A stretch of 64,000 bases of DNA from CAVOGJ01 sp963695405 (GCA_963695405.1 CAVOGJ010000022.1:1-64000), one strand, 5' to 3'; positions 1-10,046 are shown, counted from the first letter of the stretch. A program made the numbers and translations. Notes: generated by a model not told the origin, from the letters alone.

Positions 1-245
1 TTTCCGTTCCAGCGGAATGGACCGACCAGCGGGTTTACACCAGCACGTCGAGGTGCCAGTCGCCCCGGCGTGTTCTCTTTTCCCGCTGTAAGTAAAGGCA
101 TTTGGCGACGTGCAGGGCCTCGGCCTTGCGCTCTCTGCCGAGCGCGAGAGCGCCGCGCAGAAGCGCGAGGCAACGGGCTTAGCGCGGAATCTTGCCTAAA
201 CTCTCGCGCTCTCACGTTCACAGACGCGTGCGGGGTTAACAGGCA
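1..245. repeat. Long direct repeat, left copy
   Basis: Positions 1-72 match 9803-9874 with only a couple of mismatches. After a diverged middle, 199-242 again resembles 10002-10045 (both contain 'ctctcgcgctctc' and 'gggttaacag') at almost the same offset (9802 versus 9803). The whole ~245-bp unit is therefore duplicated. The core includes a short palindrome around 'ttccagcggaatgg'. The right copy lies ~140 bp after the stop of an FG-GAP gene; what precedes the left copy is outside the window. No gene is supported in 1-544, and the rest of that stretch shows nothing else recognisable. Confidence 0.75.
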
Positions 246-544
246 TCGAGAGCGGGAGGCCGCCCAGTCCTCTCGACGTACCAGGCCACATTCGAGCCTT
301 GCGCGCTTCGCAACTGAGAATCGTCGTGTACTGTCGATCGACAGCCGCGCGACACCGTACTAGGCAACGGTATCGACGCGGACGATCAGACAAGACTTTG
401 TCTGAAGCGCTCAACAGATTTACAACCGCGTTTTTTTTGGCGACGGATAAGGCAATCCGTCCTTCTCGTGGGACCAAACATGCGACGATTCACGAATCAC
501 GGACGAGGCCGTCCGACCTACTTAACACCCGGCTGAAAGCTTCC

Positions 545-3500
545 TCACTCCTCCATCAGCAACTCGGCTTCACGTCGCAGACGCAACAAATCTTTAGAGG
601 GCACACAGGACTGGCGACGCCTTAGCACATAGGGCCTGTCCGCCGCGGGCCAGTCATCCTCCGACGTGTAGTGCGCCATAATCTCCACGGCCCGCGCGAA
701 GGCCTGCCGTGCCGCGTCGCGCTCGCCCAATTGCCAGTGTGCCATGGCCATCAGCAACCACTCAAAACTGGGCAATCCATAGCCGGCATAGTACGGATCG
801 AAGCTGTCCTGCTGCGTATAGCCGAGGCTCGTCGGAAACCGATGCATTTTATGGTCCGGGCCCGCGACAAACGCCTCGGCGGCCAGGACTTCCTGATTGC
901 CAACAAACAGTCGGAAGTCGCGAGCAAAGGACCCGCCGTCTCCGTCCACTGCCATCCAGGTACCAGAACCCTCGATGCCCAGCTGGTCATTTCCACTGCG
1001 ATTGACCGATAATGCATCACCGCCGACCCCCGCCAGGAGATATTCGGTGCTACCATCTCCGCCGTCTGGACAAGGGCCGCACCAGTTCATCCAGGCATCG
1101 AATTGGACCACATAATCGCCGGAAAAGGTGTGCTGCGTGTGCAGCGTAATTGATTCGGGCCCGGGCGGGCGCTTCATGTTTGCTTCCAGCTTCAAGCCCA
1201 AGGACGCACCGTCTCCTCCGCGTGGCGGCGAAGGAATACCAAGCTGACTGTAGTCATAGGCAAATGTGGCGCGCGTGTCGGGCGACGTACGTATCACTTG
1301 GTAATCGGCCGAAGAATCTGCGGCGAAGTCGTCGGCAAAGACCGTTTCTCCGCCCCCTCCCATTACCCGCAGGTTGTCAATCAGCGCAAACGTGAACTCA
1401 GGAGCTTCCGACACCGAGGCATACGGATCGTTGTAACCAAGCGTGACATGCCCTTCCATCACAGCCGAGGGAAAGTAACCCCCGTTTACCGCTCCGATCT
1501 CCCGACCGTCGATCCGCCATCGCATGATAGGTGCCCCGTCCGTGCCTCCGTCGGCATCGACCTCCACTTCCATGACATGCCACTGGAATCCAAAGCTGCC
1601 AGGCGAAGTGATGCCCCGCTGCTGGCCTCCCTGGTGCAACCGGCCGACATCGACTCTGCCCCAGCGGGCGGCAAGTGCCTGCCGCAATGTGGCCAGGGCG
1701 CCGCCATAATCGCCCGCACGGTACTGGCCAGCGCCCAGCCCGAGCAGGAAGGCAGGATTGCCTTGTCGCGTGGACATCCGCATCCGCTGCAGCGCGCGGA
1801 TCTGTGCCGCTGGATCCTGATCCGGCGACAGGGCCAAGAGGGCATGGGATCGCTCCTCGCACACCTCCTGCCCGCGACTCCGCTGCGGCTCGGTCACTCG
1901 CCCGTAGACGGCGGACGCCGCGGCAAAGGCGCGAAGAGCCAATGCATCCCGGGCCTCGCGGCGGGCCGAGTCCCCCACAATCAAGAGCAGCTGCGCCAGG
2001 TCGACTTGATCACTGTCGTCCTCCGCAGCTTCCAGTAGTATCTGCAGGTCCGCGTACGGCACCGGGAAACTCCCCAAACTTGCGCGCGTACAATTTGCCC
2101 AAAGGACGGCGCGACGTGTCTGAGGATGCGAAGCCCCCAAGAGCCTCCGCTGGCGGTTGGCAATTTCGTCCATCAGTTGCACCGCTTCCACGAAATTCGG
2201 CAGCAAGGGAAGTCGTGCCGCGACAGTTCCTATCTCGTCCAACATGGCAGGCTGGTCGGCGACAGGAGCCTTGCTGGCGGCTTCCAGCCACCCGTTCACC
2301 GTCGTCAGCCACCAGTCCCGCACTTCTGTCGTCCTGCGTAGGAGCAAGAGGTTCCACACAAGCTGGTTGACGGCGGCACGCGTCACCCCGTGATTTTCTC
2401 CGTAAACACGTCGATAGACGTCGAAAACGCTTTCGAAATGCCGTTGGGCCTCGTCCAGCTTCCCTTGCTTTTGTAAAAGTTCGCCGACCTGCGACATGAT
2501 CTCCGCCGTATTCGGATGCCGCGCACCATGGAGGTTGCGGCTGATGCTGACGGCCTGTTCAAGTCGCCTTTGGGCTTCCTCGTAACGAGCCTGATGTTCC
2601 AAATCCCAGCCAAGATTTCTCGCCATTACCAGAGTGACCTGGTGGTTGGACCCCATTACATCTCGGCTGGCTTCCAGTGCTTCTTCAAATAGGGGTTCTG
2701 CCTTTGTGAACTTACCTTGCTGGGCGAGCACAATGGCCATTCCGTTTACCGAACGAATGGTATCCGGGTGCTTATCTCCCAGGATAGCCCTTTGAGAGCG
2801 GAGGACCTCCGCATGTATTTGCTCCGACGATGCCAGATCGCCGGCCCTCCATTTCAAGTCCGCTTGAGCGGCCCGTGTTTGCAGGGTGTCGTGATGCTGT
2901 GGCCCCAGGATTCTCCGTTGCGATTCCCAGATTTCCTGTAAGAACTGGTGGGCCGCCTCGAAATCGTCCCCGGCGTCCACCAAACTCGCCGACTCGGCAA
3001 GCGATCGGAGGGTGTCGGGGTCTTCGGGTCCCAACACGCGGCGCTGCAACGTCAGGACGTTCTGGAGTTGTTCCCGAAACGCGTCTCGGTCCCCGCGTAA
3101 CCACGCGATCTCGGCTTGGCTGTACATCGACTGCAACGTATCTCGATGTTCCGTGCCCAGTAATCGCAACCGCAACTCCACTGCGCGGCCGATGTGACGT
3201 TCGGCCGAGGCCACTTCGCGAAGTGCCAAGTATACGCCACCGAGGGCCTGCTGAATGGATGCCTCGATAAGCGAATCTTCCTCAAACGCAGCGTCAATGC
3301 GAGCTTCGGCGTTGGCCAGTACTTCCTTCACGGTTGGAGGCCGGCCCTGCGCCTTCTCGGGCGACGCGGCCCCGATCAGGTCGTGAACAAGGAAATCAAC
3401 GACGGCCTCGTTTTCGTGGACGCGGCGCACGGCCTCAGACCGCAGTCGTTCTGCTTCGTCGTAGTTCTCCCTCGATGCCTTCAGCGCCTTGGCCGTTTGG

Positions 3501-4912
3501 CGATTCGCTTGCAGTATCAGGATCGTACCTACGGCCGAGCCGATGGCGGTGAGGAGCAGCAACATGGCCCCGGCTGCCATCAGCGTCTGATGCCGGCGCA
3601 TCCATTTGTGGGCTCGTTCGGCCAAAGTAGGAGGCTTAGCGATGATCGGTCGATTATCCAGAAAGCGCTGTAAGTCATCCGCCAGCTCCTGTGCTGCTCC
3701 ATAGCGATCGTCTGGGTTCTTGCGTATCGCCTTCTGCACAATGGTCTGCAATTCAGGCGGAACCGAGGCGTCGATCTTCCGTAACGGCAGCGGTTCGTCG
3801 AAGGCGATCTGCTTCAACAACTCCTCTCGATCCTTGCCGTCGAATAGCGGCCGCAGGGCGATCAGTTCGTACAGCGTAACTCCCAGGGAATACACGTCTG
3901 CTCGATGATCGATCAGAATCCGTTTCGCCAGCGCCTGTTCGGGAGCCATGTAACGGAGTGTGCCCACGATGTCCCCGGTCATGGTCAGCGATGCATCTTT
4001 TTCCAGGCGCGCCAGGCCAAAATCGGTGATCCACAGCTGCCCTGCGCCGTCGAGCAACAGATTTCCCGGCTTGATATCCCGGTGGAGTACGCCATTCTCA
4101 TGGGCATAACCCAGCGCGCCAGCGACCTGTACACCCCAGCCAGCCACGGTGCGGAAAAAAACGGACCTGGACTTTGCCCGCTGCGTCGACAGGTTTGCTT
4201 GCAGTTCCCATCCGGTTTCGGCCGACGAAAGTGAACGCGAGGTCGAGCCGGAATGTACTTGAACAACCGTTGATCGGCCCCCCAACTCGACCGTGGGAGA
4301 ATGGGCGTCACCGCGGGGGGATCCATCCAAGGCAGATTGGGAATGTGACTGCCAGTGCGACAAGACCTCCGCCAAGGATGGGCCCTCGATGAACTGCATG
4401 GCGTAATAGTGGATGCCGCGATCGCAGCCTACCGCAAAGACGGGCACGATGTGCGGGTGTAACAGGCTGGCGGCGGCCCGGGCCTCGTTCTTGAAACGCC
4501 GCAGCTGCTGCGGATTGGCTAGGACCGCAAATGGCAGGACCTTGAGTGCCACCTGGCGATCGAGGGAAATCTGTCGGGCCTCGTACACGACGCCCATACC
4601 GCCGCGGCCAACTTGGCGGACGATTTCATAGTCGCCCAGCGTGCGGTGCGGCCCGGCATCCGTTTCCTCCCGCGGAGCGGCAGGCGACATCGAGTCGCCC
4701 GCATTAATTCCCAACGACAACAGACTTTCGATTGCCGGCCGCAGCTCCTGCAACTCGGTGGCGTAACTCGCATGCTGCTGAATCAACTGTTCCCAGTCAA
4801 CCGGTTCACCCCTCTCCAGCCGCGCCGAAATTTGGGCCACGATTTCCGCGATCGGCTCCAGTGAGTTTGACAGGAACGGATCATGGCGAACACTTTGTGA
4901 CATGCGTCTCAC
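545..4912 (-). CDS. Serine/threonine protein kinase with TPR domain and inserted jelly-roll domain
   Basis: A 1,455-aa transmembrane Hanks-type kinase. An N-terminal ~90-residue region precedes the kinase domain (from about residue 94): glycine loop GRGGMG (102-107), lysine 124 in 'VALKV', catalytic loop HRDIKPGN near 275, DFGLAR near 298 and a 'GTLRYMAPEQ' activation segment. A long low-complexity insert sits before the catalytic loop. One membrane segment near 445-465 separates the cytoplasmic kinase from a long TPR array of the 'GxxHPDTLxSxxxxA' kind. Residues ~1083-1373 interrupt the TPRs with a concanavalin/LamG-like domain; the TPRs then resume to the end ('MAMAHWQLGERDAARQAF'). The start is GTG at 4912, or ATG nine bases downstream. 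It lies 15 bp after the ECF sigma gene, so the two are probably co-transcribed and work as a signalling pair. The stimulus is unknown. Confidence 0.9.
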   Translation of the reverse strand: MRRMSQSVRHDPFLSNSLEPIAEIVAQISARLERGEPVDWEQLIQQHASYATELQELRPAIESLLSLGINAGDSMSPAAPREETDAGPHRTLGDYEIVRQVGRGGMGVVYEARQISLDRQVALKVLPFAVLANPQQLRRFKNEARAAASLLHPHIVPVFAVGCDRGIHYYAMQFIEGPSLAEVLSHWQSHSQSALDGSPRGDAHSPTVELGGRSTVVQVHSGSTSRSLSSAETGWELQANLSTQRAKSRSVFFRTVAGWGVQVAGALGYAHENGVLHRDIKPGNLLLDGAGQLWITDFGLARLEKDASLTMTGDIVGTLRYMAPEQALAKRILIDHRADVYSLGVTLYELIALRPLFDGKDREELLKQIAFDEPLPLRKIDASVPPELQTIVQKAIRKNPDDRYGAAQELADDLQRFLDNRPIIAKPPTLAERAHKWMRRHQTLMAAGAMLLLLTAIGSAVGTILILQANRQTAKALKASRENYDEAERLRSEAVRRVHENEAVVDFLVHDLIGAASPEKAQGRPPTVKEVLANAEARIDAAFEEDSLIEASIQQALGGVYLALREVASAERHIGRAVELRLRLLGTEHRDTLQSMYSQAEIAWLRGDRDAFREQLQNVLTLQRRVLGPEDPDTLRSLAESASLVDAGDDFEAAHQFLQEIWESQRRILGPQHHDTLQTRAAQADLKWRAGDLASSEQIHAEVLRSQRAILGDKHPDTIRSVNGMAIVLAQQGKFTKAEPLFEEALEASRDVMGSNHQVTLVMARNLGWDLEHQARYEEAQRRLEQAVSISRNLHGARHPNTAEIMSQVGELLQKQGKLDEAQRHFESVFDVYRRVYGENHGVTRAAVNQLVWNLLLLRRTTEVRDWWLTTVNGWLEAASKAPVADQPAMLDEIGTVAARLPLLPNFVEAVQLMDEIANRQRRLLGASHPQTRRAVLWANCTRASLGSFPVPYADLQILLEAAEDDSDQVDLAQLLLIVGDSARREARDALALRAFAAASAVYGRVTEPQRSRGQEVCEERSHALLALSPDQDPAAQIRALQRMRMSTRQGNPAFLLGLGAGQYRAGDYGGALATLRQALAARWGRVDVGRLHQGGQQRGITSPGSFGFQWHVMEVEVDADGGTDGAPIMRWRIDGREIGAVNGGYFPSAVMEGHVTLGYNDPYASVSEAPEFTFALIDNLRVMGGGGETVFADDFAADSSADYQVIRTSPDTRATFAYDYSQLGIPSPPRGGDGASLGLKLEANMKRPPGPESITLHTQHTFSGDYVVQFDAWMNWCGPCPDGGDGSTEYLLAGVGGDALSVNRSGNDQLGIEGSGTWMAVDGDGGSFARDFRLFVGNQEVLAAEAFVAGPDHKMHRFPTSLGYTQQDSFDPYYAGYGLPSFEWLLMAMAHWQLGERDAARQAFARAVEIMAHYTSEDDWPAADRPYVLRRRQSCVPSKDLLRLRREAELLMEE

Positions 4913-4927
4913 GACTCAACGAAATTC

Positions 4928-5542
4928 CTAGGATTGCCGAAGCACTTGCCCTAGGCGCTGCAAGGCGCGTAGATGTCGCATCTTCGCCGCTGCCTCGCTG
5001 CTTTCCATGACTTCGGCAATCTCCAGGAAAGTCAGTTGCTCGACGTACCGCTGCACGAGTACCTGACGGTCACCCGAACGAAGTTCGTCCAGGGCTTGTC
5101 GCACGTGGCTACATCGTTCCTTGCGGCTCATCTGCTCGCTCGGCGAACTTTGTTGGGCAACCAGGACCTTCGCCAGGTAAGAGTTTGTCGTGTCGGGCAG
5201 CGGCAAATCGCACTCTCGCTCCCGCTTGACGCTGCGCCGATCCGCCAAGACGTGCGCGCGATACGAGTCGATCAGACGCTGCCAAGCCAGTCGCCTGAGC
5301 CAGGGATAAAACGAGACGCGTGGATCGGCCAAATAGGCGGGCAACTTCCTGATGGCCTCGATTTGCACGTCCTGAACAATGTCAGATGCATCCAGGCGGC
5401 GGCTGAGTCGCGGGTCCAGATAGAAAGACACCATCCGCCGCAGACGCGGCCTGTGGCGAATCAGCAGAGTTGCCGCGGCTGCGGCGTCTGCAGCGGCTGC
5501 TCGCCGGACAAGCTCATCTGTATCGTGCTGGGAAACAACCAC
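4928..5542 (-). CDS. ECF-type RNA polymerase sigma factor
   Basis: A 204-aa ECF sigma factor. Region 2 contains 'LDPRLSRRLDASDIVQDV' and 'FYPWLRRLAWQRLIDSYR'. Region 4 contains 'RQVLVQRYVEQLTFLEIAEV' followed by a helix-turn-helix. This resembles the ECF groups of planctomycetes that are linked to serine/threonine kinases. The reading frame is open to 5641, but I chose the GTG at 5542: it has a good Shine-Dalgarno sequence (GAGGAAAAGG) just upstream and gives the usual family length. It is the first gene of a two-gene unit with the kinase. No anti-sigma factor is visible, and phosphorylation by the adjacent kinase may control it (inference). Confidence 0.88.
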   Translation of the reverse strand: MVVSQHDTDELVRRAAAADAAAAATLLIRHRPRLRRMVSFYLDPRLSRRLDASDIVQDVQIEAIRKLPAYLADPRVSFYPWLRRLAWQRLIDSYRAHVLADRRSVKRERECDLPLPDTTNSYLAKVLVAQQSSPSEQMSRKERCSHVRQALDELRSGDRQVLVQRYVEQLTFLEIAEVMESSEAAAKMRHLRALQRLGQVLRQS

Positions 5543-5720
5543 GGAACACCTTTTCCTCGGCACGCTCTGGTGTTTAGTACTTGGCGGACGAAAGCGGCGA
5601 CCTGACGGCCGCGCCCTACGACGGATTACGTATCGCCACACTCAAGGTAACAGAAAAAATCGGTTCGCCAAGCAAATCCGCCCGGAAAGGGCCCCCCGGA
5701 CCGCGCTGGCAGAGGGCATA

Positions 5721-5772
5721 GGGATCACGAACTGGGATCACGAACTGGGATCACGAACTGGGATCACGAACT
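5721..5772. repeat. 13-bp tandem repeat, four copies
   Basis: Unit 'gggatcacgaact', four exact copies end to end, 178 bp upstream of the sigma factor start (5542). The rest of 5543-5936 holds only a two-copy repeat of 'tgtatcgcccatctcat' at about 5877-5911; no gene is seen. Confidence 0.95.
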
Positions 5773-5936
5773 GGCAGTCCTGTTTTCGTGTTACTTTCGC
5801 CTTGGCATCCCGTAACTAGAAACAGGGCCGCAACAACGGTCATCGCCTCGAGCCATCGACGGCACCGGACTCGTCGTTGTATCGCCCATCTCATTGTATC
5901 GCCCATCTCATTCGCCCACCGGAAGGAAAACTAACA

Positions 5937-6338
5937 ATGCCGACATCCGCACGATTTCTGAATCTCAGCCGCTGGGCACGGTCTGGATGCGCTGTTCTTT
6001 GCGCCGTTTGTGGATGGAGCCTATTGCTGCAAAGTTGGACGCTTCGCATGCAAACTGCATTCGTGGAGAAGACACTGCATGAAGAGAAGAGACTCTACGA
6101 AGCGGATGCGGCACGTGGATATACCGCGATTCCGCAGGACTATCTACTGTTGGCGGCCGAGGCCATTAAGGCCGACAGCTCTGAGCGCTGCATCGCTTCG
6201 AGTACCTACGGTGCGTGCCTGTTGGGGCTGGCACTGCTTTCTTCCCTCTCAATGACCCTCGGCTTTCCAAATAGAAAATCTCAAGGTCGTGGCCCGCACC
6301 TACCTGTCGCGTCGCCCCCTTCGCTTGAAATCAGATAA
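5937..6338 (+). CDS. Hypothetical small membrane protein
   Basis: A 133-aa protein not recognised as any family. The ATG at 5937 is chosen because 'ggaagg' lies 9-14 bases upstream; the frame is open further 5', but that part consists of tandem-repeat sequence. Two hydrophobic segments are seen, around residues 15-35 and 90-110, with a charged loop between them (ending 'AAEAIKADSS'). A Pro/Ser-rich tail follows the second segment. It sits alone between the sigma/kinase unit and the FG-GAP gene. It may be a real inner-membrane protein of unknown function. Confidence 0.55.
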   Translation: MPTSARFLNLSRWARSGCAVLCAVCGWSLLLQSWTLRMQTAFVEKTLHEEKRLYEADAARGYTAIPQDYLLLAAEAIKADSSERCIASSTYGACLLGLALLSSLSMTLGFPNRKSQGRGPHLPVASPPSLEIR

Positions 6339-6396
6339 ACGTGGCATTGGAACATCGTCTGACCTGCAACTGCTCCATCGTTAATTAAAAGAAGGC

Positions 6397-6471
6397 AGGC
6401 GTCATTTCCTCAGGCGTCATTTCCTCAGGCGTCATTTCCTCAGGCGTCATTTCCTCAGGCGTCATTTCCTC
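6397..6471. repeat. 15-bp tandem repeat, five copies
   Basis: Unit 'aggcgtcatttcctc' repeated five times exactly. The sequence leading in (6387-6411, 'aaaagaaggcaggcgtcat...') recurs with one mismatch at 24100-24124, where it is present once. The array therefore arose by stuttering of a dispersed element. The remainder of the gene-free 6339-6796 stretch is AT-richer and shows nothing else recognisable. Confidence 0.95.
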
Positions 6472-6796
6472 CACAGCACTCGGCCGCTGGCTGCTGCGCA
6501 AATCCAAGTAGGGTTTCTACCCAATTCTTCAGATCGAGCGTCGCATGCTGACGGAAACCGCGACGTGTTATTTAGCCCCTGCCGTTTGCGAATTCGATCC
6601 AACATTCGAACTTAGCAAAACACAAAGCCGGGCCTGCTAGGACCGCTAGCAATTCAAAAAAACATAAAGACATAAATTCTATTCCCCGAGAAATTCTGAA
6701 TTTTACCATCACGTTGAGGCTGCCCAGGTAGATCACTGGGTAGCGTCTTCCGAGCCAGACCACAAATCTCGTACCATTGCAGAGGCCTAGCCAAGC

Positions 6797-9661
6797 ATGA
6801 TTCGCCAAAATCGAAAACGCAAACGGCAGGATCGCATTCACTCGTCCCAAACGCCCCGCAGATATTTGGGATGCGAAGGTCTCGAACAACGACTGCTCTT
6901 GACCGGCGTGACTTTCACAGCGCAGGCGGTCGCGGAGAACGAGACCCCGAGTGCGACTTATGCCGTGGCAGTAGATTTGGACAGTGACAACGACATGGAC
7001 ATTCTGGTTGCCTCGGGGGCGGGCGTTGGCTGGTTTAGAAATACGGACGGGGCTGGGACTTTTGGTGCACTGAGCACGATCGCATCTGTGGGCGTGGCGG
7101 ACTTCGAAGGTGGCGTCCCAGTTGCAGCCGGGGACGTCGACGGTGACGGCGATCCGGACGTCGTATCAATCGACGGTAATTTCGTCGTCTGGTTCGAAAA
7201 TGTAACGGCTGGAAGTTCTTTTGGATCGGCCCGCATCATTACCACGCAAGTTGAGTCTCCCAAATCGGTCCATTTGGCGGACCTGGATTCAGATGGTGAT
7301 CTGGATGTGTTGTCAGCATCGGCCCGCGACGACCGAATCGCCTGGCACGAGAATCTCGACGGCCAAGGAGAATTCGGGCCGCAGCAGACGCTGACGACGG
7401 CGACCGACTACGCCATTTCAGTATTTGCCGCCGACTTTGACGGAGATGGGGATTTGGACATCGTGTCTGCGTCTCCTGGCGGCGAAGACAAACTATCCTG
7501 GTTTGAGAACTTCGGTTCCGGCATCTTTGGACCCGAGCAAATCATTGCGGATCGATTTGGATCGGTGTGGTCAACCTTTGCCACCGACATGGACGGCGAT
7601 GGTGACGTTGACGTTGTTTCTGCCTCGGCTTTCGATGATCGGCTGTCGTGGCACGAGAATCTAGATGGTCAGGGACAGTTTGGTCCACCACGTTTGATTA
7701 CCAACGAGACGGATTCACCGCGATCTGTTATTGCCGCGGATCTGGATGGGGACGGGGATGCGGATGTCCTCTCAGCATCGCCCAGGGACGACAAAGTCGC
7801 GTGGTATCAAAACCTCGATGGGCAGGGAACATTTGGCCCGCAGCGAGTTCTCAGCGCCCAAGCCGCCCACGCATTAGCTGTTACGGCGGCAGACCTGGAT
7901 GGCGATGGTGACGTGGATGTACTCTCCTCTTCCTACGATGACAATACAGTCGCCGTGTACATGAATACGGACGGGCAGGGGACTTTTGGTCCACGAACGG
8001 TCCTTAGCCGCAATGACGGCGCCGAAGGGGCGTCTGATGTAGCGGCCGCCGACATGGATGGCGATGGCGATCTTGATATCGTCTCGGCATCCCGAGTCGA
8101 TGATACCGTCGCCTGGTACGATAATACGGACGAGGTAGGCGGGTTTGGGTCAAGGCACATCGTCTCGACTACGGCTGATGAAGTGTTATCGATCCACGCG
8201 GCCGACGTAGATGGGGACGGCGACAACGACGTTTTATCGGCAGCCCGCGATCGAATCGTCTGGTATGACAATCTCGATGGCCGCGGCAATTTTTCTCAAC
8301 AGCAAATTATTAGTACGAATGTCGACATAGGAGCGTCCGTCGTAACTGGAGACCTCGACGGCGACGGGGACCTTGACGTCGTCACCGCATCCTACGGGAA
8401 CTCGAGCAAGATCACCTGGTACCAGAATTCGGACGGTCTGGGTTCATTTGTCCCGCAGCCCGTGATCAGTAGCACGGCCCGCGGCGCGGTGAGTGTGATT
8501 GCGTCGGATATTGACGGCGACGGGGATCTCGATGTATCCGCCGCATCGTTCACCGATGACACGGTCGCCTGGTACGAGAACGAGGACGGTCTAGGGACGT
8601 TCGGTCCGATGCGAATCATTTCCGACTCGATGAACGGTGCCAACGCCGTAGTGGCTGCCGACATCGACGGTGATGGGGACGCCGACCTCGTGGCAACGTC
8701 CTTCCGAGACGATACGGCCGCCTGGTTTGAAAACCTGGACGGCGCCGGCAGCTTTGGCGGCAAACGGGTGATCACCGATAGTGCCGATCGCGCATGGGAC
8801 ATTCGGACTGCCGACGTGAATCAAGATGGCAATCTTGATGTCGTGATCGCTTCAGAAGGTGATGGCATCCTGGCCTGGTACGAGAATGAAGATGGCCTGG
8901 GTGGTTTTGGACCGCGCCGGATCGTATCCGACGACGCCGGCGGCGCTGTTGCCGTCTTCACGGCAGACATCGATGCTGACGGTGACTCAGACATCTTATC
9001 AGCATCGAGGGTAAACGATCGCATTGCCTGGTATGAGAACATGCCGACGGTCAATGGCGATTTCAATCACGATGGGCAACTCAACCTCGTGGATATCGAT
9101 TTACTGTACGAGCAAATGGGCAGTGCAAGGCCGGCCTATGACCTGAATGGAAGCGGTCAAGTCGATAATGACGATGTCACGTTTTGGCTGTCGCTGGCCA
9201 GTGATGCCGACCCTCTTGGGAGAACATTCCGACGTGGCGATGCCAACCTCGACGGATATGTCGATATATCGGACTACAATGTCTGGAATCTGAACAAGCT
9301 ATCAAATTCACCACGCTGGAGCGCGGGCGACTTCAATGCGGACGGCGTCGTAGATGTGTCGGATTTCAATATCTGGAACGCCAGCAGGTTTCAAAGCGCC
9401 GACTTTGCCCTGAGATTCCCCGACGACGAGCAACAATTGTCGCCGATCGCATCTGACCGTCTCGAAGAATCGATTCGTCTGACGACCAACGAACAAGCAA
9501 TGGCCGATGCCATCCATTCGATTCCGCGGCGAATCACCGATTCGGACAGCAATCTGTCTCGAATCGGCCGGATAAATCGACACGCCGAAAGGCCAATGGA
9601 CGCGGAATCAGCCGTCGTGGAGTTAGCGTTGGCCGAGTGGCCACCGGGCCTGAAGCCGTAA
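6797..9661 (+). CDS. Secreted FG-GAP/VCBS repeat protein with dockerin-like C-terminus
   Basis: A 954-aa protein. The N-terminus is basic and carries the planctomycete signature 'GCEGLEQRLLLTG' (about residues 29-41), typical of very large exported proteins of this phylum. Residues ~50-750 are repeats of ~50 aa with the calcium-binding core 'ADLDGDGDLDVLSAS' followed by 'DDxxAWYENLDGQGTFG', that is, FG-GAP/VCBS blades that should form one or two beta-propellers. Two dockerin/EF-hand-like modules follow: 'NGDFNHDGQLNLVDIDLL' (~750-805) and 'GDANLDGYVDISDYNVWN' plus 'GDFNADGVVDVSDFNIWN' (~815-868). The ~85-residue tail is unassigned. The start is supported by 'agagg' ~11 bases upstream. It probably acts outside the cytoplasm; the ligand is unknown. 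Confidence 0.88.
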   Translation: MIRQNRKRKRQDRIHSSQTPRRYLGCEGLEQRLLLTGVTFTAQAVAENETPSATYAVAVDLDSDNDMDILVASGAGVGWFRNTDGAGTFGALSTIASVGVADFEGGVPVAAGDVDGDGDPDVVSIDGNFVVWFENVTAGSSFGSARIITTQVESPKSVHLADLDSDGDLDVLSASARDDRIAWHENLDGQGEFGPQQTLTTATDYAISVFAADFDGDGDLDIVSASPGGEDKLSWFENFGSGIFGPEQIIADRFGSVWSTFATDMDGDGDVDVVSASAFDDRLSWHENLDGQGQFGPPRLITNETDSPRSVIAADLDGDGDADVLSASPRDDKVAWYQNLDGQGTFGPQRVLSAQAAHALAVTAADLDGDGDVDVLSSSYDDNTVAVYMNTDGQGTFGPRTVLSRNDGAEGASDVAAADMDGDGDLDIVSASRVDDTVAWYDNTDEVGGFGSRHIVSTTADEVLSIHAADVDGDGDNDVLSAARDRIVWYDNLDGRGNFSQQQIISTNVDIGASVVTGDLDGDGDLDVVTASYGNSSKITWYQNSDGLGSFVPQPVISSTARGAVSVIASDIDGDGDLDVSAASFTDDTVAWYENEDGLGTFGPMRIISDSMNGANAVVAADIDGDGDADLVATSFRDDTAAWFENLDGAGSFGGKRVITDSADRAWDIRTADVNQDGNLDVVIASEGDGILAWYENEDGLGGFGPRRIVSDDAGGAVAVFTADIDADGDSDILSASRVNDRIAWYENMPTVNGDFNHDGQLNLVDIDLLYEQMGSARPAYDLNGSGQVDNDDVTFWLSLASDADPLGRTFRRGDANLDGYVDISDYNVWNLNKLSNSPRWSAGDFNADGVVDVSDFNIWNASRFQSADFALRFPDDEQQLSPIASDRLEESIRLTTNEQAMADAIHSIPRRITDSDSNLSRIGRINRHAERPMDAESAVVELALAEWPPGLKP

Positions 9662-9802
9662 CAGGTCGAGATTGTAAGAAAACTGATGGATGCGGCTGGG
9701 CTGATTCTCGAAATAAGAGGAATGTAACGAGAATCAAGGGCGACTCACACGAAGCCGCTAAAGTGAGTATTGTTACGAAGAGGGTTGCTTTCGGGGGAGC
9801 TT

Positions 9803-10046
9803 TTCCCATTCCAGCGGAATGGACCGACCAGCGGGTTTACACCAGCACGTCGAGGCGCCAGTCGCCCCGGCGTTCGTCGTTTTGGCACTTCTATCGCAGA
9901 CTTTCCGCAGTTGGCCGCATCGATCGACCTCTCTCTCGGTAGCCGAAGAGAGCGCAGCCGAAGTCCGGAGTGCGCTACCGGCGCCCGATTCTCGACCCAG
10001 ACTCTCGCGCTCTCTGTGTAACAGGCGCCTTCGGGTTAACAGCCCG
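9803..10046. repeat. Long direct repeat, right copy
   Basis: Counterpart of 1-245. The first ~72 bp are nearly identical and the last ~45 bp clearly related. Near the start, 9806-9822 is a perfect 7-bp-arm palindrome (ccattcc/ggaatgg), which could form a small hairpin. It begins 142 bp after the FG-GAP gene stop. Confidence 0.75.

Noticed and set aside
1398..2038. Plus- and minus-strand open frames opposite the kinase
   Set aside because: They are shadows caused by high GC content in the third position of the real kinase gene.
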